Counted from the first letter of the stretch, positions 1-9,083 are shown. The stretch is DNA of 64,000 nt from an uncultured Bacteroidota bacterium (GCA_902790215.1 CADAQX010000007.1:45589-109588), one strand, 5' to 3'. The notes: generated from the letters alone by a model not told the origin. Numbers and translations are program-made.

Positions 1-591
1 CGTGCCGTTGAGGATCACCCGTTCGGCACTGTCAGCCAATCCCGCCACAAGGAAAAAATTGTAGTCGTAGTTTTGCTGACCACTCTGCATGTGGCCGAAA
101 TGCACCGACACACGCCCGTCTTCGTATAGACGCAACTGATAGTTGAAATCATCGGGATTGCTATAATTTTGATGACTCAAATGCTGGAATTCCATTACAA
201 GAACACTAGTACCTGCGTCATCGGTATCAGTCATCGCATAACACGCTCCACCCGATGCCAATGGGCAACTTTTCATAAAGGGCACTATCGCCGCATTCTG
301 CGAAAAATGGTCATACCAATAGCTCCCGTAGCAGGCAGAGGCAATAAACCCCACGTTAAACAGGATGTATGATTTGCGAGGATATATGCTTGTTCCCTGT
401 GGAATGACCCGTCCTCCGAGGGGGAAGTCGAATGGCATAGTAATGAAGGTTGTATAACGTGAAGGAGAATAAATAGACACATATTCGGCAGTGTCGGTCG
501 TGACTACGTAGTCAGACAGTTTTTGAGCTTGTGCAGTTCCAATACCAATCATCGTCACTGTCAACAAAAAGAGAGAGAACCGTTTTTTCAT
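1..591 (-). CDS. Secreted protein of unknown function, 3' end cut by window edge
   Basis: The frame is open from an ATG at 591 down to base 1, giving 197 residues with no stop, so the C-terminus is missing. The N-terminus MKKRFSLFLLTVTMIGIGTA, followed by QAQ, is a Sec signal peptide cleaved near AQA/Q. The mature part has no transmembrane segment. It is rich in aromatic residues and has short patterns such as LYEDGRVSVHFG, of the kind seen in beta-sandwich surface proteins of Bacteroidota. I do not recognise a family. The gene is divergent from the DUF2975 gene, with a 251-base spacer between them. Coding character is supported by the signal peptide and the continuous frame; function is unknown. 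Confidence 0.7.
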   Translation of the reverse strand, partial: MKKRFSLFLLTVTMIGIGTAQAQKLSDYVVTTDTAEYVSIYSPSRYTTFITMPFDFPLGGRVIPQGTSIYPRKSYILFNVGFIASACYGSYWYDHFSQNAAIVPFMKSCPLASGGACYAMTDTDDAGTSVLVMEFQHLSHQNYSNPDDFNYQLRLYEDGRVSVHFGHMQSGQQNYDYNFFLVAGLADSAERVILNGT

Positions 592-641
592 AACATAATG
601 TTTTATTAATGATTACTATTAATTTACTACATTTTATACGG

Positions 642-649
642 CAATAATA
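642..649 (-). promoter_or_regulatory. Weak -7 box for the leftward edge gene
   Basis: On the minus strand this reads TATTATTG, one mismatch from the Bacteroidota TAnnTTTG box, about 50 bases before the ATG at 591. Confidence 0.35.
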
Positions 650-667
650 CGAATGCCTTTCCCTTAT

Positions 668-686
668 ATGACACACAAGGTGTCAT
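668..686. promoter_or_regulatory. Perfect 7-bp hairpin / operator-like palindrome
   Basis: ATGACAC - ACAAG - GTGTCAT is a perfect inverted repeat in the divergent spacer between the edge gene and the DUF2975 gene. Just after it (700-730) the motif TTTAACACTAT occurs twice around TTTAGCATTA. Either could be a regulator site; no direct evidence. Confidence 0.3.
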
Positions 687-787
687 TTCGCTGCTTTTAT
701 TTAACACTATTTAGCATTATTTAACACTATAGCCATCTGCTGGGAGAGAAAAATATCGAAAAACGATAATAATTTAGAAAAAAAGCG

Positions 788-795
788 TATCTTTG
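788..795 (+). promoter_or_regulatory. TATCTTTG -7 promoter box
   Basis: Exact match to the Bacteroidota TAnnTTTG box, 47 bases before the ATG at 843 of the DUF2975 gene. Confidence 0.7.
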
Positions 796-842
796 CAACG
801 CGTTTAACGGGGGTATATCCCTTGACTTATACAAATATTATT

Positions 843-1514
843 ATGAATAACAGAAAAATAGCACAGCTAAAACTACTATACTATATCTTTGCAGGTATCC
901 TGCTGGTGTGTGTGGCCCTGTTTGTTGTGGGTATTGTCACCACGGAGGAGAACCCACAGGTGGGCGGTCTGTCCACTCCCAATTCCCCATATGCTTTCAG
1001 CATCACCGACCTGCAGACCGACAGCCCCATGCACGACATGGAGCAGCCTATCGACCTCAGTGGCAAGAGTGTGAAGGCGCACGCCCATATCAACCGTTTC
1101 GACATGGATTTCTACACCCGCGACGAGCAGGTGACCGGCGACTCGCGCATCACGTGGGTGCTGGTGTTGCAGAGCTTCGTGGTGGCGGCCACTGCCGTCA
1201 TCGTGATTCTGGTGGCCATAACGCTGGTATCGCTCTACCGCAGTGCCAAACGGGGACGGCCGTTTCCTGCCCGCAACGCATCGCTGCTGCTGGTGGCGGG
1301 CATCCTGATGGTGGCCATATCGCTTTGCGTGGACACGGGCGCTTATCTGGAACGCACGCTGGCCCGCGACCTGCTGGCCGGGACAGAGTGGCAGCCCAAA
1401 GCCTCTTTCACCATTCACTTCACGCTGATATTCTTCGGCCTCGCCGTCATTTTCATTTCCCAAATCTTCCGCATCGGGCGTGAGATGCAGGAAGAACAGG
1501 ATTTAACAGTATGA
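843..1514 (+). CDS. DUF2975-like membrane protein
   Basis: 223-residue membrane protein. An N-terminal TM helix is followed by an extracytoplasmic segment of about 80 residues, then three more hydrophobic helices (around residues 105-130, 145-165 and 190-210) and a short charged tail. The layout and its immediate partner, a small YozG-type HTH protein 82 bases downstream, fit the DUF2975 family, which is commonly found beside such regulators. I start at ATG 843 because a TTG at 822 would be closer to the promoter and lacks a better ribosome site. Function is unknown; as a pair the two genes may form a membrane-linked regulatory module (inference). A composite repeat follows the stop. Confidence 0.7.
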   Translation: MNNRKIAQLKLLYYIFAGILLVCVALFVVGIVTTEENPQVGGLSTPNSPYAFSITDLQTDSPMHDMEQPIDLSGKSVKAHAHINRFDMDFYTRDEQVTGDSRITWVLVLQSFVVAATAVIVILVAITLVSLYRSAKRGRPFPARNASLLLVAGILMVAISLCVDTGAYLERTLARDLLAGTEWQPKASFTIHFTLIFFGLAVIFISQIFRIGREMQEEQDLTV

Positions 1515-1596
1515 ATGTGTTAATGTGTTAACGTGTAAATGTGTTAGTCCTTGGCGCATCAAAGACTCACGAATTAAAGAATTAAAGAATTAAAGT
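1513..1596. repeat. Composite repeat, family C, between DUF2975 and HTH genes
   Basis: Tandem units of the type AATGTGTTAACGTGT occupy the left half and repeated AATTAAAG units the right half, with a GC-rich centre near 1549-1570. The TGA of the DUF2975 gene lies at the start of the array. Related arrays occur at 35137-35212 and 54975-55165. Confidence 0.6.
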
Positions 1597-1800
1597 ATGA
1601 TAGTGGTAAACCTCGATGTAATGATGGCCAAGCGCAAGATTTCGCTTACTGAATTGGCTGCACGGGTGGATCTGACACCCGCCAACCTGTCAATCCTCAA
1701 GACCGGCAAAGCCCGCGCCGTGCGCTTCAGCACGCTGGAAAGGCTCTGCCGCGAGCTGGACTGCCAGCCCTCCGACCTGCTTGAATACAAGGAAGGCTAA
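1597..1800 (+). CDS. YozG-like XRE-family HTH regulator
   Basis: 67-residue protein that is almost entirely a Cro/CI-type helix-turn-helix. The opening MIVVNLDVMMAKRKISLTEL, the recognition helix region (LTPANLSILKTGKARAVRF) and the ending LDCQPSDLLEYKEG match the small YozG/HTH_26 group that typically accompanies DUF2975 membrane proteins. It is expected to be a cytoplasmic DNA-binding repressor, perhaps of its own operon. The start is the only sensible ATG. It is co-directional with the DUF2975 gene upstream, separated by a repeat. Confidence 0.85.
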   Translation: MIVVNLDVMMAKRKISLTELAARVDLTPANLSILKTGKARAVRFSTLERLCRELDCQPSDLLEYKEG

Positions 1801-1801
1801 A

Positions 1802-1860
1802 AAATTCAGAATAATCTGAATAATCTGAACATTCCGAATAATCAGAACAATCCGACAACA
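1802..1860. repeat. Tandem array of AATAATC(T/A)GAAC-like units
   Basis: About five imperfect 10-13 base units based on AATAATCTGAA and ATTCCGAATAATCAGAA fill the gap between the HTH gene and the M16 protease gene. Alternating TCTGAA and TTCCGA give local self-complementarity. Confidence 0.55.
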
Positions 1861-1894
1861 ACATCAAACAATTTATCAACATAAACAAAAAACA

Positions 1895-4741
1895 ATGAAA
1901 AAATTTCTCACCACTCTGCTGCTTCTGCTCTTTGTAAGCAGCATGGCTTTTGCCCAGACGGACAAGGCCGCCAAGGAGAAGAAGACGGATCTCACCGCCA
2001 AGGTGCCCGTCGACAAGAAAGTCAAGATTGGCAAACTGGCCAACGGCTTGACCTATTACATCCGCGCCAACAAGAAGCCGGAGAACCGCGTGCAGTTCCG
2101 CTTAGTGACCAATGCCGGTTCCATTCTTGAAGACGACGACCAGCAGGGTCTCGCCCACTTCTGTGAGCACATGGCCTTCAACGGCACCCAGTACTTCAAG
2201 GGCAACGAGATGATCTCCACCCTGCAGAAGAACGGTATCGAGTTCGGCCGCGGCATCAATGCCTACACCGGCTTCGACCAGACCGTGTACTACGTGGAAG
2301 TTCCCGCCGACAATGCCGACCTCATGGAGATGGGCTACAAGATTCTCGACGGATGGGCTTCGAAGCTCCTCTTTGACCAGGACGAAATCGAGCACGAGCG
2401 CGGCGTCATCCTCGAGGAATGGCGTGGCGGTCTGGGCGCTCAGGACCGTCTGCGCAAGGCCACTTGGCCCATCATGTTCAAGGGCTCGAAGTATGCCGAC
2501 CGTCTGCCTATCGGACAGGAGGAGGTTATCCGCACCTTCCAGCGTCCCGTCATCACCCGTTTCTACAACGACTGGTACCGTCCCGACCTGCAGGCTGTGG
2601 TCATCGTGGGCGATGTGGACGTGAACACCGTCGAGGCCAAAATCCACGAGTATTTCGACAGCCGCAAGGCCGTTGAGAATCCCCGTCCCCGTCCTGAGTT
2701 CAACATCCCCGACAACAAGGAGCCCCTCGTGGCCATCGCCACCGACAAGGAGGCCACCAACGCCAGCGTGATGATGCTGTGGAAACACCGCAAAGCCCCC
2801 CAGGGCACCGTGGGCGACTATCGCGCCAGCCTTGTCCGCAGCCTGGTTAGCGGCATGCTCGACGACCGTTTCAACGAGCTGAACGAAAAAGCCACCGCTC
2901 CCTTCCTCTATTCCGGTGCCGGATACGGTGGATTCCTTGCCCGCTCGTGCGATGCCTTCATAGGCAGCTGCGCCCCCAAGGAGAACCGCATTGAAGAGGC
3001 CGTTGAGGCTGTCCTGGCTGAAATCTACCGCGCTGTGCAGAACGGTTTCACCCAGACCGAGCTCGACCGCCAGAAAGAAGAAATGCTTGAGCGCTACCGC
3101 AAGATGGCCAAGGAGGCCAACAAGACCAACAGCAACAGCTTCGCCGACGAGTACACCAACAACTTCCTCGAGGGCGAGGTAATCCCCGGCATCATGGCCG
3201 AGAACCGCTACGCCAAGGAGTTCGTCCCCGAAATCACCCTGGCCGAATGCGACGCCCTCATCAAGACCTGGGTCACCAACGAGAACTTTGTCTTCAACCT
3301 CACTGCCCCCCAGCAGGAAGGCTACAAGGTGCCCGACGAGCAGACCATCCTCAACATCTACAACCGTGTGCGCAACACCAAGTATGCCGCATGGGTTGAC
3401 AACTACAAAGACGAGCCTCTCTTCGACAAGCAGCTGGCCGCCGTCACTCCCAAACTGACCAAGACCAACACCGTGCTCGACTATAAGGAATACACCTGCC
3501 CCAACGGCGTGAAATTCGTTGTGAAACAAACCGAACTCAAGGACGACGAAATCCAGATGAACTCCTTCGCATGGGGCGGCACCTCGCTCTACAGCGATGC
3601 CGAGTTCTTCAACGCCAGCCAGGCTGCCGGTTTCATCGACGATGCCGGTATCGCCCAGTTCTCCAGCACTCAGCTGAGCAAGAAACTCAAAGGCACCAAC
3701 GTCAGCATCAGCCCCAACATCAGTGGCCAGACCCAGGGCTTCAGCGGCAGCTGCGTGCCCAAAGACCTCGAGACCATGCTACAGCTCCTCACCCTCTACT
3801 ACGAGGCTCCGCGCAAAGACAAAGAGTCGTTTGACAAAAACATCGACCAGATGCGCAACCAGTACAAATTCATCGGCGAAAACCCGCAGTATGTCTTCAT
3901 CAAGAAGTACATCGAAATGGCTCGTCCAGGCGACCCCCGTGCCATCGTCATTCCTACCGAGGAACAGCTCAACAGCCTGAACCTCGACCGTATGTACGAC
4001 ATCTTCCGCGAGCGCTTCAGCAATGCCGCCCACCAGACCTTCTTCTTCGTGGGTAACATCGAAGAGAGCGACATCGCCCTCATCGCCAAATACCTCGGCA
4101 ACCTGCCCACCACCAAGGCCAAACCCGAGAACTGGAAGAAACTCAAAGACTACGACTATAAGGGCACCCCGCGCGGCACCGCCTACAAAGGCACCGACAA
4201 CCAGGGCATCATGCTCATGAGCGGCACCACCAAGGGCTACAAACACAGCCCCAAGAACGCTGAAATCATCGACCAGCTCAGCGCCTGCATGGAAATCACC
4301 GCCCTCGAAATCATCCGCGAGAAGATGGGTGGCACCTACAGCCCCAGCATCAATGTCAGCTACAGCCGTCTGCCCGAACAGGAAGTTGACTGGACCTTCT
4401 ACATCAACTGCAATCCCGACAGCACCCAGCTCATTGAGAACGCCGCCCTCGAAATCCTGAAGAAATACATCAACGAAGGCCCCGACGCCGAGACCCTCGC
4501 CAAAGTTCAGGAGCAGCAGATTATCAACCGCCAGAACAGCAAACAGAACAACAGTTTCTGGATGGGTCAGATAATGGGTAGCTACCGCTTCAACGAGAGC
4601 CGCGACTATGTGGTCAACGACTATGAGAGCATCGTGAAGTCTGTCACTGCAAAAGAGATCAAGGACGCCGCCAAGAAGTTCATCGACCTCAAGCACTACC
4701 TGACCGTCTTCCTCAAACCCGAAGCCACTCCCGCCGAATAA
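1895..4741 (+). CDS. M16 family (insulinase/pitrilysin-like) zinc protease
   Basis: 948-residue exported protease. The signal peptide (about residues 1-20, ending AFA/Q) directs it to the periplasm. The inverted zinc motif HFCEH is at residues 88-92, with the third ligand E168 about 76 residues later in the usual ERGVILEEW setting, so the N-terminal M16 domain should be active. A second M16-like half follows without the motif, as in the two-domain (M16B or pitrilysin) layout of Bacteroidota. Substrate is unknown, probably peptides or outer-membrane protein fragments. The ATG at 1895 starts right at the signal peptide. A strong hairpin terminator follows the stop. Confidence 0.93.
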   Translation: MKKFLTTLLLLLFVSSMAFAQTDKAAKEKKTDLTAKVPVDKKVKIGKLANGLTYYIRANKKPENRVQFRLVTNAGSILEDDDQQGLAHFCEHMAFNGTQYFKGNEMISTLQKNGIEFGRGINAYTGFDQTVYYVEVPADNADLMEMGYKILDGWASKLLFDQDEIEHERGVILEEWRGGLGAQDRLRKATWPIMFKGSKYADRLPIGQEEVIRTFQRPVITRFYNDWYRPDLQAVVIVGDVDVNTVEAKIHEYFDSRKAVENPRPRPEFNIPDNKEPLVAIATDKEATNASVMMLWKHRKAPQGTVGDYRASLVRSLVSGMLDDRFNELNEKATAPFLYSGAGYGGFLARSCDAFIGSCAPKENRIEEAVEAVLAEIYRAVQNGFTQTELDRQKEEMLERYRKMAKEANKTNSNSFADEYTNNFLEGEVIPGIMAENRYAKEFVPEITLAECDALIKTWVTNENFVFNLTAPQQEGYKVPDEQTILNIYNRVRNTKYAAWVDNYKDEPLFDKQLAAVTPKLTKTNTVLDYKEYTCPNGVKFVVKQTELKDDEIQMNSFAWGGTSLYSDAEFFNASQAAGFIDDAGIAQFSSTQLSKKLKGTNVSISPNISGQTQGFSGSCVPKDLETMLQLLTLYYEAPRKDKESFDKNIDQMRNQYKFIGENPQYVFIKKYIEMARPGDPRAIVIPTEEQLNSLNLDRMYDIFRERFSNAAHQTFFFVGNIEESDIALIAKYLGNLPTTKAKPENWKKLKDYDYKGTPRGTAYKGTDNQGIMLMSGTTKGYKHSPKNAEIIDQLSACMEITALEIIREKMGGTYSPSINVSYSRLPEQEVDWTFYINCNPDSTQLIENAALEILKKYINEGPDAETLAKVQEQQIINRQNSKQNNSFWMGQIMGSYRFNESRDYVVNDYESIVKSVTAKEIKDAAKKFIDLKHYLTVFLKPEATPAE

Positions 4742-4762
4742 TCACATTTGGCCAATAACATT

Positions 4763-4800
4763 AGGAGCGGCACTGCCAACCGGCGGTGCCGCTCCTTTCT
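4763..4800 (+). terminator. Intrinsic terminator after the M16 gene
   Basis: An 11-bp stem AGGAGCGGCAC / GTGCCGCTCCT with a 12-base loop, followed by a short T-rich stretch, 21 bases after the stop. Confidence 0.75.
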
Positions 4801-4802
4801 AT

Positions 4803-4890
4803 TACGCTAATTGCTTGATTGTTTTAGCAATTCGACCGCGCCAGCCACTCAAGCAATTACACAATCAAGCATTCACGCAATCACTCATGC
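4803..4890. repeat. Composite hairpin repeat, family E
   Basis: Arms made of AATTGCTTGATTG and CAAGCAATTACACAATC flank a core CGACCGCGCCAGCCACTC. The core is the reverse complement of the GAGTGGCTGACGCGGTCA core at 39393-39410. It is joined directly to the family F element that follows. Confidence 0.65.
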
Positions 4891-4912
4891 ATCTATTATC
4901 AGTCGTTGTTGC

Positions 4913-5228
4913 ATCGTCATTTATTCGCTCGTTATTCGATCGTTTTCCACTCTTTTTCCGTTTCACAAGGGGAAAAATGAGGGGATCATATCGAAAAACG
5001 ATATGGCAAAGAACGACGCAACATCGAGCCCTGAAAGCACATTGAGGAACGTTAGGGACAAATATGCGACAATAACGGAACGTTGAGGAACGTTGGCGTA
5101 ATCCATCACAGAATAAAAAGTAAATTCCGCGCGAAGCGGCAGAATGCAAAGAAGAGGTAAGAGATAAGAACCAGGATTGTATGCAACAGTTCCTGGCTCT
5201 TAGTTCTTACCTCTAAACTCGAGTGGGG
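4913..5228 (-). repeat. Dispersed ~315-bp element F, copy 1 (inverted)
   Basis: Reverse-complement copy of 39033-39348, with a shorter relative at 22511-22731. It starts with CGTCATTTATTCG, contains a TATCGAAAAACGATA palindrome, and ends in a long hairpin (5153-5214; arms GAGGTAAGA..AGAACCAGGA and TCCTGGCTCTTAGTTCTTACCTC). No convincing protein is encoded. It may be a structured RNA gene or a non-autonomous mobile element. Confidence 0.7.
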
Positions 5229-5268
5229 TAGCCCGCTTCCTGTTTATTAATCAGAATGACGGAGTCAC

Positions 5269-5739
5269 CTACATGTTGCGGGTGACGCTCACTTTCACGC
5301 TGATGGTTTCGGCAATCTGGGAGGGGTCGTAGCCGTCAAGGTCCTGAATAACCAAGGTCACCTTGCCCATTTCCCACTCAAACCGCATGTTTTCCGGAAC
5401 CACGTAGTATTCTCCGTTATCATAGATCTCGAGAGGATAGACAAAGGGAAGGGTGTTCCAGGCTCCGAGGTTGTTGGACACATCATAGATGTTCCACACG
5501 TAGGCCTGTACGGTGCCATAGTCGAACACTTGTTTGTCAATGCCCGGCACATCCAATTCGCAGTAGAGATAGTTATCCGAACCCGGTTCATTGGGGCCTT
5601 GGTTCACTTTCCATTGCGACGGAGTGACATTGAAGCGGTAGGTTGAAATCTGCGAGCCGTAGGTGATGATCTCCTTTGTGCAGCCCGTGAACAACATGGC
5701 AAATGCCAGCAGCGGAAGGATTATTCTACTTTTTTTCAT
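5269..5739 (-). CDS. Lipoprotein of unknown function
   Basis: 156-residue lipoprotein. The signal peptide ends in the lipobox LFTGC with Cys20 as the lipidated residue, so it is anchored in a membrane, most likely the outer one. The mature part has beta-rich character, with repeated YG, YEN and TV patterns and a C-terminal VSVTRNM strand, but I recognise no family. A TATTTTTG box lies 49 bases upstream (5788-5795, minus strand), giving it its own promoter. It is downstream of and co-directional with mutS2's neighbours only in the sense of strand; its 5' end faces the 3' end of mutS2 about 110 bases away. Confidence 0.75.
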   Translation of the reverse strand: MKKSRIILPLLAFAMLFTGCTKEIITYGSQISTYRFNVTPSQWKVNQGPNEPGSDNYLYCELDVPGIDKQVFDYGTVQAYVWNIYDVSNNLGAWNTLPFVYPLEIYDNGEYYVVPENMRFEWEMGKVTLVIQDLDGYDPSQIAETISVKVSVTRNM

Positions 5740-5787
5740 TGTATTGAAATTTTAAATTGTTATTATTGTTTCTTTTGTTTCACGTTG

Positions 5788-5795
5788 CAAAAATA
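5788..5795 (-). promoter_or_regulatory. TATTTTTG -7 promoter box for the lipoprotein gene
   Basis: Matches TAnnTTTG on the minus strand, 49 bases before the ATG at 5739, and lies in an AT-rich gap after mutS2. Confidence 0.6.
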
Positions 5796-5850
5796 CAAAT
5801 ATTTTTGCTGTAAAATTCCTTTCTATCCACATATTTTTCCAACTACAGGG

Positions 5851-8292
5851 TTATTTCAGTTTCACAACAGTGATTCCGTCGCCGCCCAGTTCGAGTTTCT
5901 CGGAGCGGAACGACTGCACGTCGCGGTTGCCCTGCAGGTACTCGCGAATCATCTGTTTGAGGATTCCGTAGCCCTTGCCGTGGAGGATGCGGAGCTCTTT
6001 TTCGCTGAGCAGCTGAGCATCGTCGAGAAAACGCTGCAGATTCTCCATGGCCTCGTCGCCGCGCTGTCCGCGCAGGTCGATGGTGGGGTTGAAGGTCTTG
6101 CGTTTCTCGTTGATGTCGTCGTAGATGGACTGGAAGCGGCTGTTCTGTCGGCTGAGTTTGTCCACGGGGATGCCTTTCTTCTTGGTGCCGCTGAGGCGGT
6201 CGAGCGGGATGGTCATGCGCATGCTGTTGCTCTCCACCACAGCTTTCTTGCCCTTGATTTCCACCACCTGGGCAAAGGTGTCCTGTCCGTCTATGCGCAC
6301 AATGCCGCCCACAACAATCGGGGCATTGTCGTCGTGGCTGTCGACAGCCTTGGAGGTCGAGGCCACAGGCTCTTCGGCGGCCTGCTGCTGTTTGAGACGG
6401 GACATCTCGTCGTTGTGGCGTTCCTGCGAGAGGGCAAGGCGTTCGGCCTCGGTCTTCAACTGTTTCCTTGCCTCGATGGTGGGTTCGCGCTCGGCTTTTG
6501 CCTCCTTGATGGCAGCGATGGTCTGCTCCACGGTGCGGTTGGCATCGGCCAGTATCTGCTGCGCCTCCTTGCGGGCAGCGCTGAGGATGTCGTATTTCTT
6601 CTCCTCCAAGGAGCGGTTAAGGCGTTGGTACTTATCCGTCACCTCGGCCAGGAAACTGTCGGCCACCTCCACTTCGGCCTGCCGGCGTGCCAGTTCCTGC
6701 TTGTCGAGTTCCATCTGCTGTAGCTGGTGCTCGAAGTTGAGCATTTCGCCACCCACTTTTTCCGACGCCGCCTTGAGCACTTCGGCGGGGAAGCCTATGT
6801 TCTGCGCTATCTCGAAAGCAAAGGAGCTGCCGGGATGGCCGATGGACAGGCGGTAGAGCGGCCGCATCTGCACGGTGTCGAAAAGCATGGCCCCGTTGCA
6901 TATCCCCGGGCATTGGTCAGCCATGAGCTTGAGGTCGGCCAGGTGGGTGGTGACCACCCCGAAGGCATGGCGGCGGTGGAGTTCCTGCAGCAATGCCTGG
7001 GCGATGGCGCTGCCTGAGCGGGGTTCGGTGCCGCCGCCCAGCTCGTCGAGCAGGAAAAGGGTGTTGGCATCGGCTGTCTCGAGCAGCTGCTTCATGTTCT
7101 GCAGGTGCGAAGTGTAGGTGCTCAAGTCGTTGTCGATGGACTGCTGGTCGCCTATGTCGATAAAAATTTGGTCGAAGATGCCGAATTCGGAGGTCTCGCG
7201 ACAGGGGACAAGCATGCCGCACTGCAGCATGTACTGTATCAGTCCCACGGCTTTCAAGCACACCGACTTGCCCCCGGCATTAGGGCCTGAGACAATCAGT
7301 ATGTGGGTGTCGTCGTCGAGATTGATGTTGAAGGGCACCACTTCGTCCTTGCGATTGAGATAAAGGAGAGGATGGCGTGCGTCGAGCCAGTTTATCTTGG
7401 TGATGCTGTCGACAATGGGGCGTCCGCAGCGCAGGGTGAGAGCCAGGCGCGCCTTGGCGCGTATGAAGTCCATGCGTGCCAGGAACCAATAGGCGTTGAC
7501 CAGTTGGTCGATGTGAGAGCGCAGCAGGTCGGTGAAGCGCAGCAGGATGTTGTGTATCTCGTGCTGCTCGGCAAACTCCAGTTCGCGAAGGTCGTTGTTG
7601 AGTTCCACCACCTCGTTGGGTTCGAGATAGGCGGTCTGGCGTGTGGCGGATTCGTCGTGGATGAGGCCTTTGATTTTGCGGCGGTGGGTGTCGAGCATGG
7701 GTATCACCATGCGTCCGTTGCGGATGGTGACCTCGGCGCCGTCGGGAGCCCAACCTTCACGCTTGGCATGCGCGAGCGAGCGGTTGATTTGCACATCCAC
7801 CTCGTTGCGTTTGCGCGTTATCTGACGGCGGATGTCCTGCAGTTGAGGCGAGGCGTTGTCGAATATCTCCCCCTTGTCGTCGATAATCTTGGCTATGGCC
7901 TTGGTAATAGCGGGGTCGAGTTCCACCCGCTTGGCCAGGTCGTGGAGCAGAGGATAGCGCACGGTGTCGTCGCGCAGCAGGAAACGCAGGCACTCGTTGA
8001 TGGTGTGGAGCGAGCATTTAAGGTCGAACAAGGCAGCCTGTTCGATGACAGTGTTGCCCACACGCAGCCGCACCAGTTCGTCGGTGAGGTCGAAGAAGTC
8101 CTGCGAGGGAAAGGAGTTGTCGAGCACCAGTATCTGGCGGAACTCCTCGGTTTGCTGCAGTTCGCGCACCACGCGGTCGTAGTTGCTGGAGAACTTCATT
8201 TCGCCCACCATGCGCACAGCCAGGGGGTTGGTGCATTCGGCGGCGAGAAGTTCGCGAATCTTGGTAAAACCCAGTTTGTCTTCTATGGTCAT
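5851..8292 (-). CDS. mutS2: MutS2 family ATPase / Smr-domain protein
   Basis: 813-residue MutS2. The N-terminal core and lever helices (about 1-320) lack the mismatch-recognition domain of MutS. The ABC-type ATPase has Walker A GPNAGGKSVCLK near residue 335 and Walker B LFLLDELGGGTEP about 75 residues later. A long coiled coil rich in Glu, Lys and Gln (about 520-640) leads to a KOW-like stretch and a C-terminal Smr nuclease domain (LRGQRGDEAMENLQRFLDD and LHGKGYGILK). Known roles of the family are recombination control and rescue of collided ribosomes. It is the last gene of the leftward ribF operon, 11 bases after the omega-amidase gene. Confidence 0.95.
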   Translation of the reverse strand: MTIEDKLGFTKIRELLAAECTNPLAVRMVGEMKFSSNYDRVVRELQQTEEFRQILVLDNSFPSQDFFDLTDELVRLRVGNTVIEQAALFDLKCSLHTINECLRFLLRDDTVRYPLLHDLAKRVELDPAITKAIAKIIDDKGEIFDNASPQLQDIRRQITRKRNEVDVQINRSLAHAKREGWAPDGAEVTIRNGRMVIPMLDTHRRKIKGLIHDESATRQTAYLEPNEVVELNNDLRELEFAEQHEIHNILLRFTDLLRSHIDQLVNAYWFLARMDFIRAKARLALTLRCGRPIVDSITKINWLDARHPLLYLNRKDEVVPFNINLDDDTHILIVSGPNAGGKSVCLKAVGLIQYMLQCGMLVPCRETSEFGIFDQIFIDIGDQQSIDNDLSTYTSHLQNMKQLLETADANTLFLLDELGGGTEPRSGSAIAQALLQELHRRHAFGVVTTHLADLKLMADQCPGICNGAMLFDTVQMRPLYRLSIGHPGSSFAFEIAQNIGFPAEVLKAASEKVGGEMLNFEHQLQQMELDKQELARRQAEVEVADSFLAEVTDKYQRLNRSLEEKKYDILSAARKEAQQILADANRTVEQTIAAIKEAKAEREPTIEARKQLKTEAERLALSQERHNDEMSRLKQQQAAEEPVASTSKAVDSHDDNAPIVVGGIVRIDGQDTFAQVVEIKGKKAVVESNSMRMTIPLDRLSGTKKKGIPVDKLSRQNSRFQSIYDDINEKRKTFNPTIDLRGQRGDEAMENLQRFLDDAQLLSEKELRILHGKGYGILKQMIREYLQGNRDVQSFRSEKLELGGDGITVVKLK

Positions 8293-8303
8293 TGTAGTTA
8301 TTG

Positions 8304-9083
8304 CTAATCGAAATCAAGAAAGAAAGGCCAGTGCTGCCTGAAGGTTTCAAGGGCGTCGCGGTCGAGAAGTGCGGTCTGCACCTCGGCCTTGCCGGGAGTG
8401 CAGCATGCGATGTCGAGCCCTTTGTAGTCCACTGCGGCACTGTAGCCGGCGTAGGGGATGTCCACGCCGTCGGTGCCCACACGGTTGACGCCCACCACAT
8501 AGCAGAGATTCTCGATGGCACGGGCGCGAAGCAGGGTGCTCCAGGCCTCGTGGCGCGAAGCAGGCCAGTTGGCGCAAAGGAGGAGGAGGTCGTAGTCGGG
8601 CGGATTGGCATTGCGGAGCCATTTGGGGAACCGCAAGTCGTAGCAGACGGCAGGCTTGATGCGCCAGCCCCGCCACTCAAACACTTCGCGGCGAGTGCCG
8701 CGTGCCAGCTGCGAGGCTTCGCTGCTCATGCGGAAGGTGTGTGCCTTGTCGTAGTAGCCGTAGGTGCCGTCGGGTCTCACCCAGTGGAGTCGGTTCACCA
8801 CGCTCTTCGGCCCGTCGCCGGTCTTCACCGTCCACGTCCCCACAAAAAGGGCATTGTGGCGCTGTGCCATGCTGCAGGCGAACCGGTAGGTCTCCCCTTC
8901 CGGCGGTTCAGCCATTGCGGCCATATTGTCGGAGAACCCGGTGTTGAAGGTTTCGGGAACAATCAGTACATCGGCTTGAGTGCCCAAGGGGGCAAAAGCC
9001 TCTTCAACCATGGTGCGGTTGGCAACGGGCTGCTCCCAGGCGATGTCCTGCTGATAGAAGGCTATGTTCAACTTGGCTGGCAT
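8304..9083 (-). CDS. Nitrilase-superfamily omega-amidase (YafV-like)
   Basis: 259-residue carbon-nitrogen hydrolase. The catalytic triad is visible: Glu in VPETFNTGF, Lys in YYDKAHTF and Cys in AVCYDLRFP. The length and the CYDLRFP / ANWPASR signatures match the YafV/Nit2 omega-amidase group, which hydrolyses 2-oxoglutaramate and 2-oxosuccinamate made by transaminases. It is probably cytoplasmic. I start at the ATG at 9083 (MPAKLNIAFYQQD); an in-frame upstream extension runs through a low-complexity TGATAGA array (about 9086-9150) and is not protein-like. It is in the ribF-mutS2 operon. Confidence 0.88.
   Translation of the reverse strand: MPAKLNIAFYQQDIAWEQPVANRTMVEEAFAPLGTQADVLIVPETFNTGFSDNMAAMAEPPEGETYRFACSMAQRHNALFVGTWTVKTGDGPKSVVNRLHWVRPDGTYGYYDKAHTFRMSSEASQLARGTRREVFEWRGWRIKPAVCYDLRFPKWLRNANPPDYDLLLLCANWPASRHEAWSTLLRARAIENLCYVVGVNRVGTDGVDIPYAGYSAAVDYKGLDIACCTPGKAEVQTALLDRDALETFRQHWPFFLDFD

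Noticed and set aside
2102-3529. 475-codon antisense frame inside the M16 gene
   Set aside because: It is a shadow frame caused by strong GC3 bias, with low-complexity V/G/H/L composition and no family likeness.
4865-5149. Protein encoded by element F (and the similar frame at 39074-39298)
   Set aside because: The two copies give partly similar peptides only because the DNA is similar. The third copy breaks the frame and there is no ribosome site or known motif.
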